From Ancylostoma caninum (Eukaryota > Nematoda > Chromadorea > Rhabditida > Ancylostomatidae), in contig JBAJFG010000107.1 of assembly GCA_037903475.1 (NCBI GenBank), positions 186,001 to 250,000 on the forward strand: 64,000 bases of DNA, in the 5' to 3' direction. How positions within the stretch are numbered: the stretch's first letter is position 1; each line of letters starts with the position of its first letter. The position numbers and the translations under genes were made by a program. Positions 47,906 to 60,000 of this stretch are shown piece by piece. Under the pieces are notes generated by a model. The model was given only the letters and a program-made list of their open reading frames with translations. It searched no databases and had not been told where the DNA came from.

Positions 47906-49137
47906 CTGGTGAACAAATGACGAATTAGGGGCAATGGTTTAGAATATGTAGAATCTAGGTAAAGAAGTAATGAAGTTATTGTTGAAGCGAACAAAAATAG
48001 GCGTAGTACGAAAAACGAAAATTAATTACAGAATGAAGAAGTGTTTGAGTAAGACCTATAGCACTAAAAGAAAAACAAGGAACGCAAACTGAGATGTAAA
48101 TGAACACGCGAACTGGCTGTATTCATTTGCAAAAGTCCAAGTAATTTACGAATATGTGCAATTATTTAATACAATGAAATTACTAAACGATTTCTCTCCA
48201 AAAAAGATGTTTTGAAGAACCTTGCCCTTACTTTTGACTACTATCAGTGATAAATCTTTTTAGGATTCATTTTTCTGCCTTAATCCTTGACTTCACTAAT
48301 TCTCATGTAATGGGAAGGTCTTAAAGTTCTGTGAGGGCTAGAAGATAGTTCTGAACGGAATAATATTTGCTATGATCGGTCTATGCAGCAGGCCTCGCTC
48401 CGGCTGCACCTAACATCTCGGGTAACTAAGTGCCTCCCCCATACATGACCTGACCTTGTTTGTGCCACCCTGATACCCACCGGTAATCATAACTATGGCG
48501 ATGATATTACCCATCTATCAAATGATGAATCCAGACTTTGAATAATCTGTTGCACTTGGATACTGTTCCACTGCGCCCTACTACTGGTGGGCGGGAGTCG
48601 AGTTATAGCTGGCTAAACATTTGCCGAGGCCCTCACTAGATTACAAATGTCGCTTGCTCTCGTTTTTGACACGAACGTGGGAAAACGTCATTACTAGTAG
48701 AGATAAACGTGGTGGCTCAGCACCGGAGCTACACGCTGCTAAAAACTGTTTGAAAAAACTGTTACTGCTCCTAACCAGCATTTAATAGAGTGTAAAACTA
48801 AGGATGCTGTTTTCTACCGGCTTAATGGACTCGTCAGTGACCACCTATCCTAGAATATTAGATTCATGGCGCATCTGAGCATATGTGAATTGTTGAATAG
48901 ATTCCAATATCAAATTTTTAAAGAATTTTTGAAAGCGATCGACCAAAATTATGGATTTTCCACTCGTGTGTTATGCGACCTCAAACAGAAAAGACAAAAG
49001 CAGAATCACGCAGACGTCATTCTGACCATTCATAGAGTATTTGCTTTCTACCTAGATCACATTCATGTAAAAAGCGACTCCTTTAAAATACTCCGTCAGT
49101 GGGTAACTGAACCGCAACTTCGAATGTCGATCGAATT
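47906..49137. other. Upstream region of nuclear receptor gene
   Basis: No gene recognised. A plus-strand frame at 48866-49159 precedes the mariner fragment but shows no mariner N-terminal motif. Confidence 0.45.
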
Positions 49138-49434
49138 TTGGATCGCCATTATCTTTTAATCCAGACTGGGATGTCGTGCTTATGCTCGCCATATAGCTTA
49201 GACTTGGCGCTATCAGGCCATCACTTGCTCCTATCCAAAAATCTTTTCTTGGAAGAGAAAAAGTCCAAAAATCACGCGGAAGTCAGGATTTGGACGAGTA
49301 GCCATTTTGCCTCATGGCGCTGCGACTTCATTGAACGAGGTCCTAGTACTTTGAGCAGAACTTGGCGGAGGGTCAGTGATACCTACCACGGGGACATCTC
49401 GGACCGAGGTGTTGTATCACCACTTTTAAAATAA
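49138..49434 (+). pseudogene. Mariner transposase C-terminal relic
   Basis: The open frame reads CSPYSLDLALSGHHLLLSKN, then EVRIW, FIERGPSTLSRTWRRV and DTYHGDISD. This matches the end of mariner transposases (PPYSPDLAPSDYHLF, FYRRGIxxLPxRWxKVxD, NGxYxxD). The catalytic DxxE/D region upstream is missing, so it is a fragment. No terminal repeat was found. Confidence 0.65.
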
Positions 49435-51854
49435 TTTTTGTTTGGCCCACAAACGCGCATTTATAGTTTTGCGCCCTAATAGTATGAGAGAACACGGAGA
49501 GCTTATTAGTGTTCGAAGTGAAACATCGTGTTGCGATTGGAGTGCGTTAAATCAGCAGAAGTTGGGAGAGTGGCAGACAAGTAGGGTCAAGGTTGTAATA
49601 AACACAAGGACCTACTCGTACATGCAACCTACCGTAGTAGCGCTAGTAGTAGCCAATACATATTTTTTCACAAGGAAAGAGCGGATGGAAGCAGGAGTTT
49701 CCATAGAAAGGGGTAGTAAAAATTAGACGTGACGAAAAACACTAAATAAGAGGAGAACATCAGACAGCAGTAATGGAAAATGACAGTGTTTGATCGTGGA
49801 TATGCAATGCTAAATACCCAAATTTTACATTTTGCTACCCTGCTTCGTTTACCCAAGTTCAGCAGCAGGCAGTACAGATAATGGATAGCCGAAGGTAAAG
49901 AGGTCCCATGACCTGAGGATGTGTGCCCTTTGGGTACGATCAAGAGAAAAAGAGCAGCTAAGAGATCAAGGGATTGTTTACCTATGTAAGTTAGCTTGTA
50001 ATTTACTCCCTCCCGAAGCTTTAGAGCTTAGCCTGTCCATATTTCCATGAGTTTCAAACTCCATTTTTCAACAATGCCTGAGATAGTTTGAATTCGTGAA
50101 GGTAGACATAATAAAATGATTTTCATTGGCGGTGAATTGATACCCAATAGGTACCTAAACGAGGAAATATAATAACCAATTTCCCAGAAACGTCGCGAGT
50201 AGAACGTGATTCTTTCCGTTTCGGATAAAAGGATCAACGCCTCCATTCATATCAAAACTTGGAGAATTCTACAAATTATTAAATTATTTCAGCTGTGCTG
50301 AGGACATTATTTACTTCCACACTCGATAACAATAGGGAAATTAGTGATATTTTCTATGGAAAGGAAGAAGACTGGAAAAGCTGCGAGAAAATACTATAAA
50401 ATCCACACTAGAAGGGCAACGGAAATTCGGGAATTCACTTCGAAGTGAAATCCGATACGATTAATTAGATGTATAAGGACAGACATCAGCAGGAGGGTAC
50501 AATGTACCACGACACGGAGGGCTGATCGATCGATGGCTACGTCGTAGTCGCGTGATAAGTTTCCGGACCAGCAGGAGAGGAGGTCAGTGACAGGCGCTTG
50601 ACGTCGTTCTGCACTCACTTGCCTTTTAATTATGATGAATTCTGTTTATTCGCTTACATTCAAAGAAATTCTTATGTTTTTTTTTTGAGAGTGGAACGCC
50701 AAAAAATGTTAAAACTGACAATTGCTGTGTTACCTTTGAAATAAGCTCACTCTCCAGGAGCCATTGATAGCTCTGATTTTTGTGATAACGCACTTGACAC
50801 TAGAATGCTCGCTTTTCATGGCTCGTGGTGGCCTTTCTCGGATTTATCCTTACTTTCCAGCCCTGCGCAGCTTGAAGCAAGAGTGAAAGCCGTGGAACTT
50901 AACAATTTCTTTTAAAATTCCTGTTCTGTGAGTAACAGAAACTTCCCTTTAGAAACTAGGAGTCATCTGTGGTTGTTCCGCATTTAATCCAGAAAATCTT
51001 GTTTTAGTTAGTGTCTGAGCGACCTGTACAGGTATATAGAAGTCAAAAAGTTTAGATCCATCAGTTTTAAGTCTACGTCACTTACCTATAAGCTCACCTT
51101 TCAGGTGTTCGTTCAAGACTACAATGGAGAGAGTAATGACTTAACGTGCCCCGATTAAATGAACATGCTTAGTTATGAAATATGCTTAGCCATGATCCAC
51201 AAAATTCTTGTGTCTTCTCTCTGCATTGTGTGTGTAGAGGCTGCCATGCTTAGGATAGACATTCATCTGTTCCGGGCATACTTTGCTAACCAAACTCTGA
51301 AGTTTTCCCAGGTTGGAATAGTTAGACAACATGGTATTGATCCTTTGTGGATTCCAATTGTGTCGCTGCTTTTCTCACACATTTTTAGCGGCTTTAAAAG
51401 GTTTTTTTTTCGCTAAGGTTAAGGCTTTCTTTGAAAACTCCTGAAACAAGCGAGAAAACATTTCGGTATACTCGCATGGCACCTCAGATTCGTACACATC
51501 ACGAGATTCTTGTGTCTCCTTTGATAAAAGTAGTATGAATGATGCTCCCATCCATAGCGTGCAATACCACTATGGAACTATGCTGTTCATTCATCCATCC
51601 ACTAAGGCGACCGTTACCATCGGGGTCTTCCATCAAATGGTCCCTTTGTACCGCCCTCTGCGGGGAGTTGCCACTTTCTCTCAAAAATTCTTCCTAAATT
51701 TCATTTGAGGAATTTTACGCTGTATCAAGCTGGAGCTGCACGATATACGTTCAATTCAAGGTACAAGGCAAAGTGGTGGTCACAAGCGGATAGGGTTCAC
51801 TAAGACAGGAGTGAGCTACATATTAAGCCTTCACGTATACGTGCTAGGCATTTA
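49435..51854. other. Intergenic, nothing secure
   Basis: A minus-strand frame at 50394-50618 has coding-like codon choice but no family, and begins at a GTG inside a GTGAGT donor-like motif. No other feature recognised. Confidence 0.4.
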
Positions 51855-52708
51855 TTGGGTTGAGGAATAAGTCCGTGCGGTTTCTTTCTGTTTGTTTTTT
51901 TTTCACAGTGATTTGAACCTTGCTTAACTTGCTATCATAGTCGTTTTGCTCTTAGCTCTTGATTTGCTTTGCGCAATCATTGCAACCTCTTCAATTCTCC
52001 CTTTACCTTGTTTTCTACCGCACGGAATGTGGCCCTCCAAATCTACAAAATTGGACCCTTCCGCCACCGACTGTTCGATTGGCCAGCTATTTCAATGAAG
52101 TCTATGGATCAACCTTAACTACTGAGAGGACAGCACAGAAGAGGCATGCCTGCTATAGACAGAGCAATTTTGGCCTCAAAGTTGCTTCTCCTTATGAACG
52201 TCCAGTTTGTGGGACATGAAGGCGATAATCCGCTAGGTTTGCTTTAGATGTAAGAAATAATCACTACTGATGCTAACTCTCAACAATGTGTAAGTTTAGC
52301 CAGCGCATTCCGTGCAAAAACCCAAAATGCTCGATACGAGATGATCGTCCACATTGGGTATGCTCGATTTCTTCAAGCAAATTTCACCAAAATACTTAGC
52401 AAGAAACTCGAATGTGAAGGATTTCTTCTACTCTACAAGTCTAGTGTAGTCATACACAGCTTATTTTGTTCAGTTTCCTATTGACTTCACAAACTTTATC
52501 CAAGAGTTGCGGTTGCGGACTACAAGTTGAGTCGCCTCAAACAAAGCAATTTTTCGTGGACATGGAGCTCACCAGCTGCCCTGTCTCTGACAATTTTAAT
52601 AGAACAGGGAAGGAGCTATGCAATCCATTCAGTGCGGTTGACAATGTCCGTGGAAATTAGCGGTCTCTATGTTCATGAAAAACCGCACGAAATTATTCCC
52701 TAACCCAA
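51855..52708 (+). mobile_element. Deleted mariner element with both terminal repeats
   Basis: Terminal inverted repeats of about 30 bases: TTGGGTTGAGGAATAAGTCC at the left, continuing GTGCGGTTTC, and at the right the near-complement ending CCTAACCCAA. Each is flanked by a TA (51853-51854 and 52709-52710), the mariner target duplication. The interior retains a transposase N-terminal helix-turn-helix piece (FNEVYGSTLTTERTAQK) and a C-terminal piece (FNRTGKELCN ... AVDNVRGN) with stops and shifts in between. At 854 bases it is shorter than a typical 1.3-kb mariner, so it is an internally deleted, non-autonomous copy. Confidence 0.8.
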
Positions 52709-52710
52709 TA

Positions 52711-53939
52711 TGAGGAATTTAAGAATAACGATTTGTATATGTCAAAGGAAACGATCTGTAGCGATCTGTTGTAGACTCTATACAGTTCTACTGGTCAAGG
52801 AACACAGAGGGACAATGACCTTTTTTATGTGAAGCCATCTTCATTTGAAAAATCACAACAGTAAGACACCAGTTGAGTAGAAACCACCCTATCTTTCAAC
52901 TAAACTAGTTTTACTCAAGGAAATAATGAGGATTTTGGAGATGTTCTAGGAGAACCCTCCAGATGTAGGAACGGCATCAAAGGAAACTTACCAGTCGCGC
53001 CCGCAGTCAGATCATTTTTGAACTCAGAATTAGACAGCCAAACGTGGTTCATAAGATTCTTTTCGACCACTTTAGCATTCTGGTGATCTCTTCGGATTGA
53101 AGCTGAACCAATGTTTCTGGGAAAGAGCCAGAAGCAGCAGTTTTCTGTGCACTCTCCTACTGGGGCCTAACGCACACGGATGGTATAGTCTCTTTCGAAA
53201 GCGACGATATTTGAGTATCTGTGCGGATAACATTCTTCTCCCAAGTTCCACTCCAATTGCTGCGCTCCTTCATTCTTTCTGCTGCCTTCCTAACTATTGT
53301 CCCGGTGAAACTAACTACTTCTAAGTGTCCGATAATCATACTGCTATTAAAGACCAACTAATATGCCTCTGACCTATTTCTACTGCTGGATGACACCCAT
53401 TTTTTGCTGAGCTCTAGTTATTTCTTGAATTTTTTCTAATTATTGCAAGTTTTGGAAGCTGTTTTCAGTGATTGCCCCGTCTTTTTAATGGATGTGCATG
53501 CAAAAGCACTCGATTTTACCCAATTTCCTCAATTTCTTTTCGTAATATCTGGCTATTATCATTCGAAGGAGAAGGCTTAGTGCAATGCAAGAACCGGAAT
53601 AACACAGCAGGATTGCTGGATTGTTTCGGGAGAAATTCGGTCAGCGATGTTTCAAGCCGGTTTTTTGAAAGACTCGCTGACTGTGACGAATCCAATTTTT
53701 CATGCAATTTTCTTGGATGGGATTTTCTCTCGGGTAGATACATAGCCTTTTTGAGATTACCCAAACTTGTATCACCGACATTTGCTACTTCAATAGTGAG
53801 AATAAGCACTGTTGAGAAAAATTTCCCAGTATAATTAATACTATGCGAACAAACAATTCTAGTTGAAGCTTTCATTGTTTCTTTTGTAGCTTCAGCAAGT
53901 AATACTAGTAGATGCCATGATGGCAGAACTGAAAGACGT
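52711..53939. other. Intergenic downstream of collagen gene
   Basis: Long frames at 53472-53834 (plus) and 53516-54088 (minus) have no domain; the minus one is an out-of-frame extension over the collagen 3' end. Nothing else recognised. Confidence 0.45.
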
Positions 53940-54969
53940 TTAACGTCGTGTTCCGTCCTCGAAGAACACTCCTCCATCAATGGCGCAGTATTTCGGACAG
54001 ATTCCTGGCTCACCGGGGTGTCCAGGTGGTCCGGCAGGTCCCGGAAGTCCAGGATTACCATCGGCACCTGGTTGTCCGTCGGGTCCATTAGGTCCCTTTG
54101 GTCCTGGTTCTCCTGAAAGCAGTTGTATTTTGTTAAGCGATAGAGATTCCTTCAAAAATGTTCTGCTTACCAGGTGCTCCGTCGGCTCCTGGCAGTCCAG
54201 GTGGGCCGGGAGGTCCTTGTGGTCCAGGTTCTCCAGCAGGTCCTGGCTCTCCAGGCATGAGAGGCTCTGAGACAGCGTCAATTCCGGGTTCACCGGGTGC
54301 ACCAGGGGCTCCAGGATTTCCATTCGGTCCAGGTGGTCCTTTTGGTCCAGGAGGTCCAGGAGGAGCGTCGTTTCCTGGTGCTCCAGGTGCTCCATTGGCT
54401 CCTGGATCTCCTGGAGGTCCCTGTGGTCCTGGTGGTCCAGGAGGTCCTTGTGGGCAGGGCTTGCATGGTGGTGGAGTGATGGGGTCGCATGGCTGCTGGG
54501 GTGGTCGTCCGGGATTTCCCGGAAGTCCAGGCGCTCCAGGCTTTCCTGGTCGTCCGGGTTTTCCCGGCACTCCGGCTGGACCAGGTGGTCCAGGCAAACA
54601 ACATGCCTCGCAGCTGTTGGCTGTTACATGTCCTCCCGAAACGTGAGCGTCTCCTCCGTAGCCAGCCTGACGAGCTGTACGGTTGGAGTTAGGGAGATTT
54701 TTTAGTTGGTTCACCTCACTCCAGATATCCTTGGCGGCTCCCTAAAAGGCACAGGACCAAGTGATGTAGGTAGTTAATAGAATAGCTAAAGTTGAAACAG
54801 AACTCACTCTGCAGTAGTTGATTTCACTGTGCATGCTTCTCTTGACATGATGCACGTAGTTGTACACCATGGGTAGCGTCACACATACAGAGAGTACGGC
54901 GACCACCGAAAAAGTGACCGCCGAATAGGCGACGAAGCGATAGGCTTTGATACGCTGCTCCAGATCCAT
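53940..54969 (-). CDS. Cuticle collagen
   Basis: Three exons (54969-54808, 54741-54171, 54112-53940) join in phase to 301 residues; an in-frame Met at 54981 would add four (MHRP). The N-terminus ([20 protein letters not shown]) is the hydrophobic and homology-box region of nematode cuticle collagens, followed by RTAR (75-78), the subtilisin-type processing site. Then come CEACC and Gly-X-Y blocks interrupted at the Cys-rich [12 protein letters not shown] and at a second short break. A conserved C-terminus follows, [20 protein letters not shown]. That ending is shared by many C. elegans col genes, so no one-to-one symbol is offered. The product is secreted by hypodermis and crosslinked into cuticle. 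Length is typical for the family, and no frame damage was seen. Confidence 0.95.
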
Positions 54970-54981
54970 GGGACGGTGCAT

Positions 54982-55899
54982 TGCAGGAAATCAGCGTCCG
55001 TCTTAAATACCATTCCAGGTGTTCAGCGCCTACAGTAGGCGTGACTTTGGGCCTCTGATATCGGTGCGGTGTCCGGGCAAACCGGCTTGTACGGTGACTC
55101 GCGTCTAGCCTCGCGTCGGGCAGCTGCGCGCGAGTACGTGTGAAGATCTGCGTGAGTGGATCTGAACTGATTCCAAACGTGACGCGTTACGCAGTTTCTC
55201 AGCGCACCAGCTTCTCGATCGTGACAATGACTAGAGGTAAAAACAAAGATACATCCTTATCGTAGTGAAGGAGATCTGGATCCGTGAACAAGTGCCCGCA
55301 ATCCGAGGAAAAACTTTTAACTTGGCTTTTTACCTTTAACAAATGGAGGAGCTACTCATAGTTGCATAAAGCGCTTAGAAGCAATGTAACACTTGATTCT
55401 CGGGTCTGAATGATAACAGATCCTGGACCAGCTCAACGCGCTGATTCCACTGATATACGTAAAATGCTACAAAGTGGCTGATAAACCTTTTTACGGGGCT
55501 CAAACAATTGAGGATTGTACCAGTAGTACGTGTCCAATGTATGTGCCTAACGCTTGTTCATTTCTAATGAGGTACCGATCATTTCCCACAATCAACGGGG
55601 AATTTCTTCTGAATAGACGGTTGACATCATTTCGAGACATTTCACGTGCTTCATTGCTCTCGGCAGCTCATTCCTGTTCAAGCCTCGAGGACTTGTGAGA
55701 TGAAATACTGCCTTTAAGGGGAAGCTCAATGAGAGTGAGAAAACTCAAGAAAATCCACTGGACTCAAACCTAATTTGTTGAAGATAGTGTGGTCAGCATT
55801 AATCAATCTCACTTTTACCTCTACCTCCACTCATTTTTACTCATGTATATAATTTTGCTTTCGTTAGTATTCTATTTTTCAACTGTACCTACGTAAACC
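54982..55899. other. Upstream region of collagen gene
   Basis: A TATTTAAG motif about 30-40 bases upstream of the Met codons (minus strand, near 55003-55010) is a candidate TATA-like element. A TTAAAGGCAGTATTTC sequence (minus strand, near 55703-55718) is another lone end of the TTAA/AGGCAG repeat group; the open frames at 55474-55698 probably belong to that repeat. Confidence 0.4.
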
Positions 55900-56150
55900 T
55901 ATGTGCGGAGCAGTGGTAAGAGTTCCACTGCTCACTCGCACCGTCGATGGTTCCATTCCGCCCGAGGCCAACTAAGCTTTTCATCCCCCGCGGGGGTCGG
56001 TCAATTGGTACCAGAGGAGTTTGGGAGGATGAAGCACTGACTTGGTATATTAGTGTCTGCCCCCCCCCCCCAAATCACTGAACATGCGCATTCAGTGCCT
56101 TTAAGATGCTCAGATGAAGTCGAACGCGTGGCGTTTCCCACAGACCGAGA
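55900..56150 (+). repeat. tRNA-derived SINE, copy 2
   Basis: Head TGTGCGGAGCAGTGGTAAGA (A box), B-box-like GATGGTTCCATTCC, then CCGAGGCCAACTAAGCTTTT, CATCCCCCGCGGGG, GGATGAAGCACTGACTTGG, a C run, and GCGCATTCAGTGCC. The motif order parallels the copy at 26836-27035, with the poly-C run as a difference. Confidence 0.65.
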
Positions 56151-56396
56151 TTGATCAAAGCAGGCTACTTTTTCCCTTATCCCTTATCCTTAAACCGGTT
56201 GAGGTTAGTACCGGAGTTTTATTAGCCTTTCATTATGAACGTTTTAAATGCGCTCAAATAAATAAGTGGATAAATAAATAAGTAAATAATTTCTTCTACA
56301 TGTGCCGAGCACAGTTTCCACTCAGGCTCGCAGAGGCTTTCGAAGTGAGGCTTTTGTTTACTACATCGTATAAGCCCTACATTGTCAATCAGGATC

Positions 56397-57042
56397 CGTA
56401 GTAAAGTGTCATGGCGGTGAGATCAGCTGCCTGCACAACTCGTCGCCACATTTGGGGCGATGATCGCACGTGCGACGACCTTCCAATACTGAGGAATGGA
56501 AGATCATCGCCATTCGTGGCGATGCTGCGAGCACGTATGTGCGTGGCGCTGATCTCGTCACCCTGGAGGGCGATGATCGCCATCGTTTGGCGACTAGACA
56601 GTGTGCGGGGCGAAAAGACGCCGAGTGAAGTACTCGGAGCATCTCATTCGGAGTGTGGTGATGGTGTGAAGGTACGTACGATCAGGTGCGCGAATTGCAC
56701 AGAATGCATCTGAGCCTACGGACTCAGGCATGTTGATTTTTGCCCAACAGCACAGCACAAGCTCGAATGTGTACGACTTGTCAGAAGCACAGAGGTGATT
56801 CTGGTGCTTCTGACAAGTCGTACTCGTTCTAGTTTGTTACTCGCAGTGGTTCATAACAGTCTCACACGCTAGAACAGCCCCGAAGTGATGTGGGAGTACG
56901 TGGTTACACGTACGTTTCATCACCTTCCATGTACGGCCTGTCCGATTCACCGTGGCGATGGTCACCATGCTCGTCTCCAACGCGAAGTGCGATCATCGCC
57001 CTGGTGGTGATGTGCGATGATCGCACTAGACACTTTACTACG
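56397..57042. mobile_element. 646-base MITE with internal palindrome
   Basis: Perfect 14-base terminal inverted repeats (CGTAGTAAAGTGTC at 56397-56410, its complement at 57029-57042). Subterminal parts are also complementary (GATGATCGCAC blocks near both ends). A perfect 20-base hairpin lies inside. It encodes nothing. It sits in what appears to be an intron, 14 bases from a splice donor of the gene described at 57056-60931. Confidence 0.8.
56771..56823. repeat. Perfect 20-base hairpin inside the MITE
   Basis: GTACGACTTGTCAGAAGCAC at 56771-56790 is exactly complementary to 56804-56823, with a 13-base loop. Confidence 0.95.
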
Positions 57043-57055
57043 GGCCAGGTTTTAC

Positions 57056-60000
57056 ATGCAAGTATATAGTGAGGCTCCATCATTCCACAAGAATCCGAAC
57101 TATTCCCGGTACGGAAGAAATGGAGAGTAGATTGGCCCAAGGCAAAGGTCGAGCCTTTCACCTTGAGCGCGACAGCGGTGCCCTGTTGGCACTGAACCAC
57201 ATGCGTCAGCTTCCAGGTTGAAATACGTTGCCAAAAGCCTAGTATTTGCTATAGATTTCGAAAAAAGAAACCATAACTTTTCTATGCAATGTGTATAGTT
57301 GCAGACAGATTGTTTCACTTGACCTTGAGATCTTGAGAGCAGACGTCACCTTTATGTAGAAAATGAGCCAATCTATTGCAATTAGAAGTGTGCTCAGGTC
57401 ACAGAGAACTCCTGTACGAAGACCCGGTTATTGGGCTCCCACTTCGTGCGTCGCATTTCATTCTTTCCCACGTTGGTAACACTGATTTCCTTTTGCATCA
57501 ATGAAAGTGTTTTATTCGGAAAAACTGGTCACGATAATGAAGTTAGGTGCCATGAATTTTATTTTCGCTGTTACAATGAATTTTTTGAGTTTTTGCTCAA
57601 AAATTTGCGCAAGCATGAACTTGTTCGAATAGGTTCAGTTTGATCTATTGGAATATGATAGTCACATTGTGTGTATCTGGGTAAGATTTGCTAGATTTGT
57701 GCATAACCAGTTCACTGCAAAACATTTTGATTAGTGTGATTCAAGCTCAGGAAATGAATCTTGCACATTGAGCTGAAGAGCTCAAGAAGGTCACTGAGCT
57801 CAAGAAGGTCACACTGGTCTAATTCTGTTACAGATTTGGAAATTAATGCACTAAAGCTACTTACGAGATCACTAGTTGTAAAATCATAGCGCTGACAACG
57901 GAGCTACATCGCGAAATGATGCAAACGCTTGTGACTTGGCCACCAAGAGCCCCACAACCGGGTCTTCGTACCGGAGTTCGGTCACGGACACCTCTAACTT
58001 TGGTTTACATAGTTTAGAATTCTTGTAATCTGGGAAACGAGGACTAAACATATCAGACGTAGAGGACGCTTCTGCATTTTCAAAGTTTTCGACTTTGTAT
58101 GCTACGAAAACCTTCACTTTCTATAGTTATTTTCACTGGTAGTATGGAAAAGGTAGGCGAAAGTCAAAAGATTTCTAGGAAAGCATTACTTACTTTTTTA
58201 TTGCTTATTATTTTATTATTCGTATTTTGCTTTCACTTTATGCTCAATGCTTAGGACTGAATGCAGGATAAAAATGAGATGAAAGAGTGTGATACTTACT
58301 TGCATTTCCTTGACTTTCTTTCCTTATTTTTCTCCTTTTCATTTCTTTACCAGTTGTTTGCCGAGCTTCAATGAAGTGGGAGAGCTCTCACTTTGAGCAT
58401 ACTTCTTTCGATCAGTTGAATCTTCAGCTTGTTCTTCCAAGGAATAGTCCTTGAGATGTGACAGTGTTTGTCGTGCTAACGATTTCATGCCTCATTTATC
58501 ATCAACAAATGATCGAAAAAGAGAAAAAAAAAACTTCCCCGGCAATGGATGCCACATAGGGACTGGTTCGTTCCGTACCCACTGCGCAATACTAGCCCCC
58601 TTTAATACATCTCTCCGGTGAAAACGATTCCTTTTCATTTGATTCTGGGCGATGATTCCTCGCTATAGCCGAACAATTATGGATTTTCTCCTATACTTCC
58701 AGGACTAGATCACTTACTGGTGTATTTGTAAACGCCACTGATTTTTTGAAGAGAAACTATTTGAGGGAATCTTCGCCCTGTCCAATCGTAATTTTTAGCT
58801 GTTTGTGCAGTACCGAATGGATAAACAGTAATGTAGTCGGAAGATACACAGTTCCAGGGAACCGTTGACAGAGACGTTAAACCAGCGAAGAGTGAAAAGA
58901 AATTGTATCATGAATAGATGCTACTGTGGTTTCAATGCGAAGCTGCAGAACCTAAAAGCCGTTGTAACGGCCAAATATTTGGCACACCGCCCATTTTTCC
59001 CATTGGTAGAAAGTTTTATTGAAATTTCAAAGAATGATTCACGCTGAGAGCGACCGTGTCGTATAGTCGTCGTGCCTTAATTTTCCAGTTCCCCTTTAGT
59101 TCGTTCTGCCAAACGACGACATTCTTCATAGTGCATCCAAAAACGGCATAGAAAACTTGGGATCTTAGCCTAATACAACATCTTTTTGTTGCCTATACGT
59201 GCTGTTTATTGATTAGGGTTTACTAGTTATCTACAGTACATGTGATAGTTATAAGATCACGCCCGAATTATGAGTTTTTCGCAGAATCAGCAAGCAGGGG
59301 AATTTTCTGCTATATTTGGCACATTTCCCACTTTGAAAAACCACTGTAGCCAAAATCTCGTTCCACTACCTCTTACCCCGTCATTTTTATAAATATTTTT
59401 TATTTTCCGTACCGTTTCATAATTATAAGATCACTACGGCACATTGACCAACAAAATAATTCCTGCAGCAGTTGTTTTGAGTAATGACAGCTACCAAAGA
59501 GGGTATACTACAGCAACCTGGTGAAATAAACAAAATCGCTTAGATCACAGCATTATTTCGCAGTTCGTACGTTGAATGCAAAAGGAAAGATTAGAAAAAA
59601 AAACACATCATCGTTATACACAAAGACGTTTCCAGTAGCGACGCTTCTCAATTTCATTTACATTTGCTCTTTTGCCCTTTTTATGTTTATCTTTCTATCT
59701 ATTTGAATTTAAATAAAGATTACATAACTCAGTGTAAGCATAGAACTCCCTGACATATCAGGGCCATAATAGTTTTAATCCGATCCTGATAGGATGAACT
59801 ATAATTCAGTAACTACCACCACGTCACTGGACATCGCGTTCAGGTGATGATGCAGGTGATCGGCGATGGTGGTAAAGTGAACATCCAAGGCTTTTGCCCT
59901 TTGACGCGCAGCCTGCCATGGATCTGAATCTGCCAGCTGCCACAGTCGACCAGTGTGGACTCCGGATGCGAGCTGCGACCGCGCGGAAACATTGAGGTTG

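Noticed and set aside
53516..54088. 190-codon minus-strand frame at the collagen 3' end
   Set aside because: It is out of frame with the collagen exon it overlaps and shows no domain; composition comes from the overlapped collagen repeats.
54158..54714. Long plus-strand open frames rich in Gly/Pro opposite the collagen
   Set aside because: They are antisense shadows: GGN/CCN codons of the Gly-X-Y repeat stay open on the opposite strand. The minus-strand frame has the signal-like N-terminus, processing site and conserved collagen C-terminus.
55480..55668. Minus-strand exon of the large gene (SRNDVNRLFRRNSPLIVG)
   Set aside because: Coding-like, but it lies beside a TTAA/AGGCAG repeat end, has an equally long frame on the other strand and does not chain in phase with the exon at 57056.
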